Shown here: in pieces, positions 52,084 through 61,074 of the stretch
Layout of the letters: each line of letters opens with the position of its first letter
Numbering within the stretch: position 1 is the stretch's first letter
From: Massiliimalia sp050943535
Lineage (GTDB): Bacteria > Bacillota > Clostridia > Oscillospirales > Ruminococcaceae
Direction: 5' to 3'
DNA length: 64,000 nt
Assembly (NCBI GenBank): GCA_050943535.1
Contig: JBMNPJ010000013.1
Location: forward strand, 6,291-70,290
Program-made: the position numbers and the translations under genes
The notes under the pieces: generated by a model
What the model was told of the DNA's origin: nothing
What the model saw: the letters and a program-made list of their open reading frames with translations, nothing else
The model's database searches: none

Positions 52084-53116
52084 GAATGGAAAAAACTTTA
52101 AAAGAAATCCGAATGATAAACTGATCATGATCCAATTCTGTTTGAATCTGTCCTTGATAGCTTTCGGCAATCTGTCGGATACTGTTTAACCCAATGCCGT
52201 GGCTTTCTTGCTGGGGTGCCGGTGCCTGCTGCACCTTGTTCTGCTGAATCAGAGTCAAAAATCCGCCTTTCGTCTCCACCGTCAGCACAATCGGACAGGA
52301 AGAATCGGCGTACTTTTTAATATTGGATGCCAAATTATCAAATATCCGGCGCAGATCTTCCAAATCAAAATAGCCGGAAAAACCATGGCAGTTTTCCCAG
52401 TGCACCTGACAGGAGTGTGTCTCTTCCAGCTCTTCTTCCCATTCTTCTGCCAGCTGCATAAACAAAAGTCTTCCATCCTCTATAAATTCCCGCTGACGCT
52501 GTTCCAATAAACGGCTAGTCAGTTCCTTGATCTGCATCCCTTTGGCGCCGATCACTCCCGCCGCTTCTCTCACCTGCTCTGGCTGAAGGCTGTCTTTTTC
52601 CTTTAAATATTCCGCATAAGACAAAATGGACGTTAAGGGAGTACGGATATCATGAGATAAAGCACGAATCATCTGCTCTTTCCTCTGCTGCATCTCCTGT
52701 TCCCGTTCAATAAATTCTCTTTGAGAATCTGCCAGGTAATTGATTGCCCTTGCCAAATCGGTGAGCTCATCATCCCCTTCTACCGGCACAGTACCATCTC
52801 CCTGTGACTCCCGGATAGAGGCAATTCCCCGGGTAATTTTAATGAGATAACCGATTTTTTGCCCGGTAAAAAATAAAAACAGCGAAATATATATGACGAC
52901 CGCCGCAAAAAAGCAGCTGTTTCTCACCCAGGTGTTTAATAAAACCTGCTGAGGATCTGTCAGTGTTTTTCCTATTCGCTCCAAATAAACGGAAACAATG
53001 CCCAAAGATGTTAAATCCAAAAACACGTAACTGAATAATGCAATTACAAAACTGATCAAAAGACTTCCGATTAATTCCCAGCCCAGGCGGGACATCCTGT
53101 TCTTTTTATTCCACAT
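52079..53116 (-). CDS. Membrane sensor histidine kinase (HisKA)
   Basis: A 345-aa kinase. Two membrane helices (about residues 10-35 and 60-85) enclose a short external loop, followed by a HAMP-like linker. H-box: MIRALSHDIRTPLTSILSYAEYL. N-box: DNLASNIKKYADSS. G-box: GIGLNSIRQIAESYQGQ. The short sensor domain suggests intramembrane sensing, as in BceS/VanS-type envelope stress kinases. ATG 53116 overlaps the regulator gene by 11 bases; the longer frame is rejected. Confidence 0.92.
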   Translation of the reverse strand: MWNKKNRMSRLGWELIGSLLISFVIALFSYVFLDLTSLGIVSVYLERIGKTLTDPQQVLLNTWVRNSCFFAAVVIYISLFLFFTGQKIGYLIKITRGIASIRESQGDGTVPVEGDDELTDLARAINYLADSQREFIEREQEMQQRKEQMIRALSHDIRTPLTSILSYAEYLKEKDSLQPEQVREAAGVIGAKGMQIKELTSRLLEQRQREFIEDGRLLFMQLAEEWEEELEETHSCQVHWENCHGFSGYFDLEDLRRIFDNLASNIKKYADSSCPIVLTVETKGGFLTLIQQNKVQQAPAPQQESHGIGLNSIRQIAESYQGQIQTELDHDQFIIRISFKVFSIL

Positions 53117-53822
53117 AATATCCCTTTCCCCAGGCGGTTTTGATGTACTGCGGATTTCTGGAATTGTCCCCCAGCTTTTTCCGGAGATTTTTAATGTGTA
53201 CCATGACGGCACTGTCTCCTACTGCGTCCTCTTCCCAAACACTTTCGTAAATATTGTCAATGGAATATACCTTTTTCCGATGGGTCACCAGCAGTTCTAA
53301 AATTTTAAATTCCGTATAGGTGAGTACAATCACCTGATCCCCCCGGGAAACAGTCTGGCTGTCCAAATGAACAATCAAATCCCCCAATAAAATCTCATCA
53401 GCGGAACGAGAAGGCTCCCCACGGGACTGATTCATCATGGCCTGCGTGTACTGTCCTGCCCGGCGCAGATGTGCCTGTATCCGCAGCAAAAGTTCTCCGT
53501 TGGAAAAGGGTTTGACAATATAGTCATCCGCTCCCACAGAAAATCCCATCATCTTGTCAGATTCTCCGGAATAGGCCGTCAAAAAAATCATGGGCGCAAA
53601 ATACTGCTTTCTCAGTTCCATTCCTGCTGCAAGTCCCGTCATCACCGGCATGTTCACATCCAATAAGAATAAGTCTACGGTAGCATCTGCCTTTTCCACC
53701 GCCTCTTTCCCATTCTCCGCTGTGACTACCACATATCCTGCATCGGTCAGCAGCATCTGTAAAAGATCCCGAATTTCCTTTTCATCATCCGCGATTAAAA
53801 TCTTATTTTTTCCCTGTTCCAT
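53106..53822 (-). CDS. OmpR/PhoB-family response regulator
   Basis: A 238-aa regulator. The receiver domain has DDE (residues 12-14), phospho-acceptor Asp55 in LFLLDVNMPVMTG, and Lys in DYIVKPFSNGELL. The winged helix includes LTYTEFKILELLVTHRKKVYSIDNIYESVWEEDAVGDSAVMVHIKNLRKKLGDN. It is coupled to the sensor kinase and starts 39 bases after the phosphoesterase gene. Confidence 0.95.
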   Translation of the reverse strand: MEQGKNKILIADDEKEIRDLLQMLLTDAGYVVVTAENGKEAVEKADATVDLFLLDVNMPVMTGLAAGMELRKQYFAPMIFLTAYSGESDKMMGFSVGADDYIVKPFSNGELLLRIQAHLRRAGQYTQAMMNQSRGEPSRSADEILLGDLIVHLDSQTVSRGDQVIVLTYTEFKILELLVTHRKKVYSIDNIYESVWEEDAVGDSAVMVHIKNLRKKLGDNSRNPQYIKTAWGKGYYVE

Positions 53823-53861
53823 CGTGGCACCTCTTTTCCAACCATATTACTGCATCAAATT

Positions 53862-54746
53862 TTAATTAGGCAAAACTGCCGGTTTGATTCCAATCAATTC
53901 CTCTAAAGCCGCTCCCATAAACCGTTCCGGGATTTCCGGCCACTGACAATCTCCGGTTTCTTCCCGGCACAGTTCTATAGCTCTGTCCAAAACCCGTTTA
54001 TAGGAAATTCCCTCTCCGTTTAAAATGCTTACTGTAATCGGTGTCCATAATGGCGCATGCTGATCCATTTTCGCCTCATACAGACTTTTTACAGCGGCAG
54101 ATACATCATAATCCAGGGTGAGCAATTCTTCCCGCCAGTTTTCTTCTTCCCCATGCAGCATTATAAACTGAGTTTTTCCCTTTCCGGCGGTAAGGGGCAG
54201 CCCAATGGAACCGGGATTGAGCACCTGGGTCCCGTCGTGACACAGTTTCATCTGCCGATGGGTATGTCCGCACAAAATCCACTTCTGTTCTGTTTTTCGA
54301 ATGACATCCAAGGTATAATCATCATCAAAATACAGCCGGCGCTTTACAGAACCAGGAGAACCGTGACACAGAATCAGTTCCGGCAGTCCCGGAAAAGACA
54401 CCACCTGGGTATCCGGCAGTTCAGCAAAAAATTCCAAATCCTGCTTTCGCAAAGCATGATAGGTATAATAAAGAGTTCCGGTAACAGAGTTTCCGTCTTC
54501 CCAGTCATTTCTCCCTTGCCGGTAATAATCCAAAAAATATTCTTCCCGATTTCCCAGAATAAACTGACAGGGATACTCTTTTTTCAGTTGATACAGCACA
54601 TCCAATGTTCTATCTGGAAAGGGCAATTCCCCAATATAGTCTCCTAAAAAGAAAAACTGCTCCGCGCCCTGTTCTACAGCATAATCAATACAGCGCTTTA
54701 TAGCGGCGTAATTTCCATGAATATCGGATAAAACCGCAATTTTCAT
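53862..54746 (-). CDS. YfcE-like metallophosphoesterase
   Basis: A 294-aa calcineurin-like phosphoesterase. Motifs: VLSDIHGNYAAI, FFFLGDYIGE, FILGNREEY, LCHGSPGS and LCGHTHRQMK with VLNPGSIGLPL. These supply the di-metal ligands. A helical C-terminal extension of about 80 residues follows. The substrate may be a phosphodiester or phosphomonoester. ATG 54746 with GAAGGGG upstream is preferred over 54782. It is the first gene of the unit with the two-component pair. Confidence 0.88.
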   Translation of the reverse strand: MKIAVLSDIHGNYAAIKRCIDYAVEQGAEQFFFLGDYIGELPFPDRTLDVLYQLKKEYPCQFILGNREEYFLDYYRQGRNDWEDGNSVTGTLYYTYHALRKQDLEFFAELPDTQVVSFPGLPELILCHGSPGSVKRRLYFDDDYTLDVIRKTEQKWILCGHTHRQMKLCHDGTQVLNPGSIGLPLTAGKGKTQFIMLHGEEENWREELLTLDYDVSAAVKSLYEAKMDQHAPLWTPITVSILNGEGISYKRVLDRAIELCREETGDCQWPEIPERFMGAALEELIGIKPAVLPN

Positions 54747-54867
54747 ATTTTCCCCTTCTTTTTCAAGAATAATTTTCTTCATTGTAAACCAATCTTCTTA
54801 TCCTTGTCAATCCGGAAAAATTTGTACCTTGTTTAAAAATATATTCCAGTGTTTGAACAGCAGCACA

Positions 54868-54968
54868 GTGAAATGAAAGAGAAGGATTAGCCCTTTTAGT
54901 TATCCTATTTGGTAACCACTGAACCTTCATTTCACCCTCATTTTGGGTGGTTGTCCTATGATTAACCC
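54868..54968. repeat. Recombinase-site-like repeats on the chromosomal side
   Basis: TTATCCTATTTGGTAACCAC (54900-54919) recurs with one change at 55194-55213; a weaker relative, GGTTGTCCTATGATTAACC, is at 54949-54967. Each unit is itself an imperfect palindrome (GGTTA...TAACC). The first lies inside a larger inverted repeat, GTGAAATGAA/TTCATTTCAC (54868-54877 and 54926-54935). They are candidate recombinase binding sites. Confidence 0.55.
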
Positions 54969-55028
54969 ATGAAATTCCATAAAATCCGGCTCATTTTTAA
55001 CCATACATCAAAACAGATTTACAAAAGA

Positions 55029-55065
55029 AAAAAGCCCCGAAACCGCGTGGGTTCGGGGCTTTTTT
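55029..55065 (-). terminator. Terminator of rpsI
   Basis: A 13-bp stem AAAAAGCCCCGAA/TTCGGGGCTTTTT with further pairing inside the loop, 18 bases after the rpsI-tail stop codon. Confidence 0.85.
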
Positions 55066-55082
55066 GAATCCCATAAGGGAAA

Positions 55083-55130
55083 TTATCTCTTGGAGAACTG
55101 TGGTGCGCGACGAGCAGCTTTAAGACCGTA
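55083..55130 (-). pseudogene. rpsI: 3' fragment of ribosomal protein S9 gene (attachment site)
   Basis: Read on the minus strand, 55130-55083 encodes YGLKAARRAPQFSKR and a stop. This is the highly conserved C-terminus of ribosomal protein S9. The residues before it (SRKIGSKLAQ) no longer match S9. The fragment is followed by a strong terminator and preceded by mobile-element DNA. It is best read as the attachment-site remnant left when an element integrated into the 3' end of rpsI; the intact gene should lie at the other end of the element. Confidence 0.75.
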
Positions 55131-55193
55131 CTGCGCGAGTTTAGAGCCGATTTTCCTTGATATTCCGGGCTTTTCCGGCTTTTTAGCTCTCGG

Positions 55194-55213
55194 TTATCCT
55201 ATGTGGTAACCAC
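55194..55213. repeat. Recombinase-site-like repeat on the element side
   Basis: TTATCCTATGTGGTAACCAC, one mismatch to 54900-54919. It lies 16 bases after the stop of the first integrase gene and 63 bases from the rpsI fragment. Confidence 0.6.
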
Positions 55214-55229
55214 AAAAAACAGGGGGTTT

Positions 55230-56441
55230 TCATTGAGCCGGAGCCTGATGGAAAGCACCGTTTACCACCCCAAACAGCTCTTCTGGTTTATTGTACTTCA
55301 CCTTGGCGTAGATGTCCATAGTTGTTTTGCTGTTTTCATGTCCAGCAAGGTATTGGACGGTCTTTGGATCAACACCAGCATAGAGAAGATTGGTAATGTA
55401 AGTGTGTCGCAACTGATGCGGGGTTACATCAAAGTCCAGCGTATATCTGATTTTGGGTTGATTTTTCTGGGTCATGCCCAGCGTTGGGGTAACCGTGTAT
55501 TTGATGCTCTGCCCATTCACATACTTATAATAGTTGCGGGGCTTGGTGGACCGGACAACTACATACTTCCATACTCGCTGAAACTGGGATGCAGCCAACG
55601 GCTCTCCATTGCTGTCTGCTATCACATAGTCCGAATGGGAGGTTTCCTTGGCTTCCCGCAGACAATCCACCAGACACTTGGGAATTGGAATGTCCCTTTT
55701 GGCTGCTTTACTCTTTAGCACCGTAGAAACCACCGGCCTGTTATGCTCTGTACGCCACGCTCGCCTTACCGATAGATAAGGTGTAGGCTCGTCCAGAAAT
55801 ACGCAGTCCCATTGCAGCGCGAGGATTTCTTCTCGGCGCAGACCGGAATACAATCCAAGCATAATAAATAGGTAGGGAGGAAGCCCTTTGACTGTATCCA
55901 AAAGCACGGCTACCTGTTGATCTGTCAATGCCTCTCTCTTTTTTGCTGGCTTTCCGCCCTTGCCCGATATTCCCTCACAGGGATTGTGTTCGAGAATTTG
56001 GCTCCGCTCTGCCGTGTAAAAAACACATTTTAGGAGCATATTTACCTTATTATACAATCCCTCTGACTTTTTCGACAGCGGGACAAGCGCCAACCGAATA
56101 TCATCAGAAGTGACTTCCTCCATATACATCTCGCCCAAGGGTTTGATGATATAGTTTTTCATGTCCCTCGTATAGCCTCTGAGCGTAGAGGCAGAAACTT
56201 TTGCCGACTGCATGAGCAGCCACTTTTCGCAATACTCTGCCACCGTTGGATGCTGCCGATGAAAGATGATCTCCTCCACCTGCCGCCGCGCCTCTAATTC
56301 CTTCTCATACAATTCCTCGCAAGTAGTGGCGTACAGACTCACCTGCTTGCCATCTGCGTCCATTATCCGGGTCCTGTAATACTGGATTCCTTTTAATGTA
56401 ATGGTTCCATACTTCGGGACCTCCGGTTTCTTTTTAGCCAT
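55230..56441 (-). CDS. Tyrosine recombinase/integrase 1
   Basis: A 403-aa phage/ICE-type integrase. An N-terminal arm-binding region (TLKGIQYYRTRIMDADGKQVSLYA) is followed by a SAM-like core-binding domain (VAEYCEKWLLMQSAKVSASTLRGYTRDMKNYI). The catalytic domain has Arg in GLYSGLRREEILALQWD, HQLRHTYITNLL, LAGHENSK and Tyr in TTMDIYAKVKY. All active residues are present. AAAGGAAG lies 7 bases before ATG 56441. It is the gene closest to the element end. Confidence 0.95.
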   Translation of the reverse strand: MAKKKPEVPKYGTITLKGIQYYRTRIMDADGKQVSLYATTCEELYEKELEARRQVEEIIFHRQHPTVAEYCEKWLLMQSAKVSASTLRGYTRDMKNYIIKPLGEMYMEEVTSDDIRLALVPLSKKSEGLYNKVNMLLKCVFYTAERSQILEHNPCEGISGKGGKPAKKREALTDQQVAVLLDTVKGLPPYLFIMLGLYSGLRREEILALQWDCVFLDEPTPYLSVRRAWRTEHNRPVVSTVLKSKAAKRDIPIPKCLVDCLREAKETSHSDYVIADSNGEPLAASQFQRVWKYVVVRSTKPRNYYKYVNGQSIKYTVTPTLGMTQKNQPKIRYTLDFDVTPHQLRHTYITNLLYAGVDPKTVQYLAGHENSKTTMDIYAKVKYNKPEELFGVVNGAFHQAPAQ

Positions 56442-56589
56442 CTTCGATCTTCCTTTCCTGATAAAGTGCAGTTTCCGTATCTACACTCTCTTTTTATCAG
56501 AAAGCCTCAATTTAATCAAAGATACGGCCTGGGCAAAACAAAGAGCGAGACAGCCTTGCCTCGCTCCTGTTTCACTTCCTATTTTATTC

Positions 56590-57804
56590 TTAAACTGCTT
56601 CCCAGCCTGCAAATGCGCTGCTCATTGATCTCACCAGCTCATCCGGCCGGTTGTATTTGACCTTTGCATAGATGTCCATGGTAATCTTGCTGCTTTCATG
56701 GCCTGCCAGGTATTGAACTGTTTTGGGATCTACCGACGCATGAATGAGGTTGGTGATGTAGGTATGCCGCAGCTGATGTGGAGTAACCTCAAAATCCAAG
56801 CTGTAAACTACCTTGCCATTATGAGCCGCCTTTTCTCCAAGAACAGGAGTAACCGTATGTTTTACACGCTTTCCATCTTCGTACCGATAATACGACCGTT
56901 CCTTAACGGTTCTGGTAACAATATACTGCCAGAGCCGCTTAAACTGTGTGTAAGACAGCGGTTCACCATCCCGGTTTGAAACTACATACTCCGAAGTCGA
57001 GGTTGCTTTTGCCGCTTTCAAGCACTCTGCCAAACAAACAGGGAGAGGGATATTTCTCTCCGCAGCCTTTGTTTTCAATTCATCCAGGATGACCGGTCTG
57101 TTATGCTCTGTGTGCCATGCCCGCCTTACAGTCAGGTATGGGGTATCCGTATCCAAATATACAGAATCCCATTGCAGTGCAAGAATTTCTTCCCGTCGCA
57201 GACCCGCATACAAGCCGATCATAACAAATACATAAGGCGGCAAACCTCGGATAGCGTCTAAAAGGCGTTCTACCTGTTCGTCCGTCAAAGCCTGCCGATC
57301 CTCTTGGGGAACGCCGCCCCCTTTTGTCGTTAGATGAATTGTCGGGTTGTGGTCGATAATCCGGCTTTCCATTGCTGAACGAAAGATAGACTTATAAAGA
57401 ATCACCACGGACTTGTAAACCGATACGGATTTCTTAGAAACCGGAACGAGAGCAAGCTGAATATCGTCCAAGCTAACCTCTCCCATCCGCTTATCTCCCA
57501 GTTCCGCAATGATATGCCGCCTGACCTTTGAGGTATAGTCCGTCAAGGTGGTTGCTCGCACATGCACCGATTGCATCAGCAGCCACTTTTCACAATACTC
57601 GGCCACCGTAGGCGTTTTCCGATGGAAAGTAGCATTCTCAATCTGCTCCAATGCAATCGTTTCTCTTTTGTAAAGTTCTTCAGGTGTTTTTGCGTAAAGA
57701 GCAATGAGCTTTCCATTCGCATCTTTGATTCTGGTTCTATAATACAGGACACCCTTTTTCATGACGGTGCCATATTGAGGAATTATTGTTTGCCGTTTGG
57801 CCAA
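56590..57804 (-). CDS. Tyrosine recombinase/integrase 2
   Basis: A 404-aa paralog of integrase 1, with the same domain order and a fully conserved active site (GLYAGLRREEILALQWD, HQLRHTYITNLI, LAGHESSK, TMDIYAKVKY). The two proteins are clearly homologous along their whole length. GTG 57813 touches the AGGAG site; TTG 57804, 8 bases away, is the likely start. The 148-bp gap to integrase 1 holds no gene. Two recombinases may act together or belong to nested elements. Confidence 0.95.
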   Translation of the reverse strand: MAKRQTIIPQYGTVMKKGVLYYRTRIKDANGKLIALYAKTPEELYKRETIALEQIENATFHRKTPTVAEYCEKWLLMQSVHVRATTLTDYTSKVRRHIIAELGDKRMGEVSLDDIQLALVPVSKKSVSVYKSVVILYKSIFRSAMESRIIDHNPTIHLTTKGGGVPQEDRQALTDEQVERLLDAIRGLPPYVFVMIGLYAGLRREEILALQWDSVYLDTDTPYLTVRRAWHTEHNRPVILDELKTKAAERNIPLPVCLAECLKAAKATSTSEYVVSNRDGEPLSYTQFKRLWQYIVTRTVKERSYYRYEDGKRVKHTVTPVLGEKAAHNGKVVYSLDFEVTPHQLRHTYITNLIHASVDPKTVQYLAGHESSKITMDIYAKVKYNRPDELVRSMSSAFAGWEAV

Positions 57805-57888
57805 TTCCGTCACCTCCTAAGAATAATCTCCAGCGCTGTACCTTTGTTTTATCAGACATTTTAGATTCCAGCAAGGATACGGAATAGC

Positions 57889-58119
57889 TCAAACTCTTGC
57901 GCTTCGCGGCTTACGATATGTAGTGCTTTTTTCCATCGGCTTTGCACGATGGGTACATTTTGCGATATACTCCTGAAGGCCAGCATCCGTGAAGTACACG
58001 CAACCATTTTGCACATACTGAACATAGGAAATCAGCCCGCTGTTTCGTGCTGCATCCAAAGTGGCAATACTGATCCCCAGTAATTTGGCAGCCTCTTTCC
58101 GAGAAATCAATTTTTCCAT
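57889..58119 (-). CDS. Excisionase-like HTH protein
   Basis: A 76-aa MerR/excisionase-type helix-turn-helix: ISRKEAAKLLGISIATLDAARNSGLISYVQYVQNGCVYFTDAGLQEYI. Directly upstream of the integrases, it would bind near the attachment site and bias recombination toward excision. AAAGGGGG precedes ATG 58119. Confidence 0.85.
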   Translation of the reverse strand: MEKLISRKEAAKLLGISIATLDAARNSGLISYVQYVQNGCVYFTDAGLQEYIAKCTHRAKPMEKSTTYRKPRSARV

Positions 58120-58675
58120 AGGTGTTCCCCCTTTCTGTCAAGAATGTGGTTGTGGCTTTCAAAATCACATGAATGCGCTGGCAACCGAGGCTGCCAGCGC
58201 ATGGTATCTGACTTTGAAAAGAAAGCTGTATCTACATTGCGATCTGCTGTTGCTAACAGTAAATGGGTACAGCTTTCCTGATCTAATTGGTTATTTTTCG
58301 CCACATTTGCCACGCACCCCTGACGATAGGGACACTTCTGGTCTCCGCTGGCGCGGCTGTCATAACTCCGCAGCGTCGTTTTGCTCGTGCGCCGCAGGGT
58401 TCCTCCCAAGTCTTTAGGAGGCCGTGAGGAAGTATCTTTAAGCCCCCATGCAGTCACCGCGCCCTGAAGTGCCACCTCCAGGTTCCAGGATTACGTTGAT
58501 CGCTCAGGACAGCCGATTCATCACCTCCTTGGCTTGTCCTTCTTGGCGGCGCGCCTGATTCGCTCATACATGGGTTATGTACCAGAAATGCCGTCTATTC
58601 AGTTGTCAAAGTACAGGAGAAATGAGAACACTCCAAAGAATGCCTTTCATCTATCGTCCTGAAACCACAGGGGTG
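58120..58675. other. Gene-free stretch in the mobile element
   Basis: I find no convincing gene. An open frame on the minus strand (58107-58475) lacks a ribosome binding site and domain features. The DNA is GC-rich, with repeated CCTCC/GGAGG and GTCATAACTCC-like segments between the sigma-like and excisionase genes. It could hold a leader, a small RNA or regulatory DNA. Confidence 0.4.
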
Positions 58676-59185
58676 TCAACCCTGTGCCGCAAAATATTTT
58701 TTTAGTTTGGCAATCGCCAGGTTTATGGACTTGGCAACGGCTTGATGGCTTGTCCCTTCCATGCGACCGATCTGCCGGGTAGAGAGTCCCTGAAAAACAT
58801 AAAGCCGGAATCGCCGTTTCTGAACCTCGGTCAAAGCGCCCACTGTAAAAAGCTGCTCCAAGGCTTTCCAGGCATACTTGCGGTTCTGTATGTCAACAAC
58901 TCGTTCTTCCCATTCTTCATCCAGCGCGCGAGTAGCACAATGCTCCGTTTCCTCCAAACCATGGATTGAAACATCCTTGCGGGTCTGGGCGCTCTCTGCC
59001 CGATCCTGCTCATAGTAGATTAGATCGGACAGGGCTTTCAGCTCTGCAAAGTCATGTTCCGTTTTATCAGGATTCTCCTTCAGAAAATCCTCCAGTGTGA
59101 TTTCTATGATTTCATTATGAAAGCGATAAACGATATTTGGGCTGTTTTTGTTTATCGCATAGTCGCTTTTGCGATAATTTTGCAC
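58676..59185 (-). CDS. ICE-type sigma-70 region 4-like regulator
   Basis: A 169-aa protein. The N-terminal part (YRKSDYAINKNSPNIVYRFHNEIIEITLEDFLKENPDKTEHDFAELKALSD) is typical of sigma-like proteins of Tn916/Tn1549-type elements. The C-terminus is an HTH (LTEVQKRRFRLYVFQGLSTRQIGRMEGTSHQAVAKSINLAIAKLKK). It probably controls excision or transfer genes. The longest frame starts at ATG 59221; GTG 59185 with GGAGGT 8 bases ahead fits better. Confidence 0.85.
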   Translation of the reverse strand: MQNYRKSDYAINKNSPNIVYRFHNEIIEITLEDFLKENPDKTEHDFAELKALSDLIYYEQDRAESAQTRKDVSIHGLEETEHCATRALDEEWEERVVDIQNRKYAWKALEQLFTVGALTEVQKRRFRLYVFQGLSTRQIGRMEGTSHQAVAKSINLAIAKLKKYFAAQG

Positions 59186-59680
59186 CTCTGTTACCTCCGA
59201 TTTGTTTTTTGTGGAAAACAAATCGGAGGTGGCGGCCCCCTAATCCTTTGTTCAGGGAGTCTTAAATGAAAGCGGCCGACTTTGTATCGGAATACAAAAT
59301 CAGCCGCTTTCTGGGTATGTGCATTGAGAAGTCCAATAGAGCAGGCAGCATCGGCAGGCGGGGGTTTGTCCCCACTTGGGGAAAATTCCCGCGCACAAAA
59401 ACGCAGACCAACGCCTATTGAAATTTGTCCATTGAAAGCCGTGTGTCGTTGATATGGGACAAAAAGCAACTTCTCAATGCTGTGGATTTTCTGATCCATA
59501 GCACGGTTACCCCTTGCCCGCTGCTATGCGGACGGCACACAGGCGGCTGGCATCATCCCCTTTCTTCTATCGACGTGGCAGTTCTACGCTGTCGCCCTTG
59601 CTGATAATTTTTTAATTGTAAGTTCTAAATATAGGGAACCTTGACGGTTTCTCTCGGAATTTGTCAATAACATAAAGAAA
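59186..59680. other. Non-coding GC-rich region in the element
   Basis: No credible gene. Features: an inverted repeat AAAGCGGC/GCCGCTTT (near 59270-59310) and the arms GGGGGTTTGTCCCC and TCCCCACTTGGGGA (near 59357-59382). An open frame at 59191-59499 has no ribosome binding site or recognisable domain. The arms recall transfer-origin or replication structures of mobile elements, without proof. Confidence 0.35.
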
Positions 59681-59711
59681 GGCGGCCCTTATCCATAAGA
59701 TAAAGGCCGCC
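59681..59711 (-). terminator. Terminator after the winged-helix gene
   Basis: Stem GGCGGCC-C-TTATC/GATAA-A-GGCCGCC, followed on the minus strand by TTTCTTTATG. Confidence 0.6.
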
Positions 59712-59945
59712 GGATGCGTTGATTATGTATAATTCTGTTTTGCAGTCCCTCATCGGCCTCACCTCACTTTTCCCCAGGGGATGGGTAGACTGTCACAATA
59801 AAAGCTTATCTTAGAGAAATCATCAGGACTTCATCGAGAAATGTAAAATATCCATTCTTTTCTTTACATTTTAGTTTTTTATAATGGTAGAGAATAGCAC
59901 CGAACGCAGAGGTATATAGCCCCTGCATCCAGCGCGTTCTGTGTG

Positions 59946-60356
59946 TTATTTTTCAATTTTGTATCCCACCCGAAAAACGGTCTTGATGTAAGTGGGATGC
60001 TTTGGGTCAGGCTCCAGCTTATTTCGTAGGCGCCAAATTGTGTTGTCCACGGTGTTAGTGCCTAATTCATAGTCCTCACCCCAGGCCGCATTATAGAGCT
60101 GCCCTCGGCTAAATACACGTCCAGGCGATTGTGCCATACAATATAGAATGGAAAATTCGCCATAATTCAGATGAATTTCCTTTCCGGCTTTTATCACTTT
60201 TCTTTGTTCAGGATAAATTTCGATATCTCCAAAAGTCAATACAGTAGTAGACGTAGCATACACAGAGTGGATTGAATAATCTTTGAGTGCATCTATAATA
60301 GTTTGATAAATTGTACCGTCTGAATCCGTGAGACGTATGATTAAAATTTGATCCAT
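59946..60356 (-). CDS. Orphan winged-helix regulator without receiver domain
   Basis: A 136-aa protein. Residues 1-45 (MDQILIIRLTDSDGTIYQTI...) form a small N-terminal domain that is not a receiver: no phospho-acceptor Asp region is present. Residues about 45-136 are an OmpR-type winged helix (LNYGEFSILYCMAQSPGRVFSRGQLYNAAWGEDYELGTNTVDNTIWRLRNKLEPDPKHPTYIKTVFRVGYKI). ATG 60356 with GGAGG 8 bases ahead is preferred over 60389. A truncated relative of the N-domain lies at 61075-61233. Confidence 0.85.
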   Translation of the reverse strand: MDQILIIRLTDSDGTIYQTIIDALKDYSIHSVYATSTTVLTFGDIEIYPEQRKVIKAGKEIHLNYGEFSILYCMAQSPGRVFSRGQLYNAAWGEDYELGTNTVDNTIWRLRNKLEPDPKHPTYIKTVFRVGYKIEK

Positions 60357-60420
60357 CTGTGGCTCCTCCAAGAGTGATTCTGTATGCATTTAGGAATGCA
60401 ATTGAATCATGCTAAACACA

Positions 60421-61044
60421 TCAGAAACGGTAGTCATAAAGGAAAAACTCAAATTCCTCTGATTGCCCCTGTATCTTCATTCTGCATTTCTTTTCCATTT
60501 GTCTTTTCATACCCTGGTGTTCGTAGAATCCATAGTTACAACTGGTATCTGTAAATAAGTAGAACGCAGATATTTTTTGTGTGTTCATGTACTCTACTGC
60601 TTTTTGAAATAACATTTTCCCGATTCCGATACCTCGACAGTCTTTGTTGACAGCGAAGAACGCCAATTCTCCATCATAGGGTTGGCATTGACTTAGCAAC
60701 TCTCGATCGATTCTTTCCACCTCTGAAAAGGAATGAAAAACCGCACGTCCTTCTCTTGTGCTTAATAGAGAAATGGTGGAAAGGAGCAGATCGAGACGCA
60801 AGCCAAACGGGCATCGGTGTGATGCGATATTTTTAGCCATAATGATTCCAGCTGGTTTATCATCCACAAGAGCAACCTGTGTATAGGTCTGATCGGCCAA
60901 ACAGCTGCTCAAATACGCCCTTGCCAACTTTCGAGCTGTTTTCGGCGAACAAAACCGATCGTAATTCCAGGTGTCACGAACGATTTGTTCCAATGTATGA
61001 CGATCGCTTTCTTGAAATTCTCTCAAAAATATTAACTCATTCAT
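60421..61044 (-). CDS. GNAT-family N-acetyltransferase
   Basis: A 207-aa GNAT protein. The acetyl-CoA loop is FAVNKDCRGIGIGKMLFQKAVEYMN; YLFTDTSCNYGFYEHQGMKRQMEK forms the last strand. The substrate is unknown; small-molecule or antibiotic acetylation would be guesses. The start is ATG 61044 (or GTG 61053), with AAGG upstream. It lies between the winged-helix gene and its truncated paralog. Confidence 0.85.
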   Translation of the reverse strand: MNELIFLREFQESDRHTLEQIVRDTWNYDRFCSPKTARKLARAYLSSCLADQTYTQVALVDDKPAGIIMAKNIASHRCPFGLRLDLLLSTISLLSTREGRAVFHSFSEVERIDRELLSQCQPYDGELAFFAVNKDCRGIGIGKMLFQKAVEYMNTQKISAFYLFTDTSCNYGFYEHQGMKRQMEKKCRMKIQGQSEEFEFFLYDYRF

Positions 61045-61074
61045 ATTTTCCACACCTTACTTCATCGTCCGACG

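Noticed and set aside
51943..52170. N-terminal extension of the small membrane protein
   Set aside because: Runs into the kinase gene; ATG 51942 has a ribosome binding site and begins the first helix.
58107..58475. 122-codon minus-strand ORF in the element
   Set aside because: Overlaps the excisionase ribosome binding site, has no start signal and no domain features.
59191..59499. 102-codon minus-strand ORF
   Set aside because: No ribosome binding site, proline-rich low-complexity translation, and crosses inverted repeats; left as non-coding.
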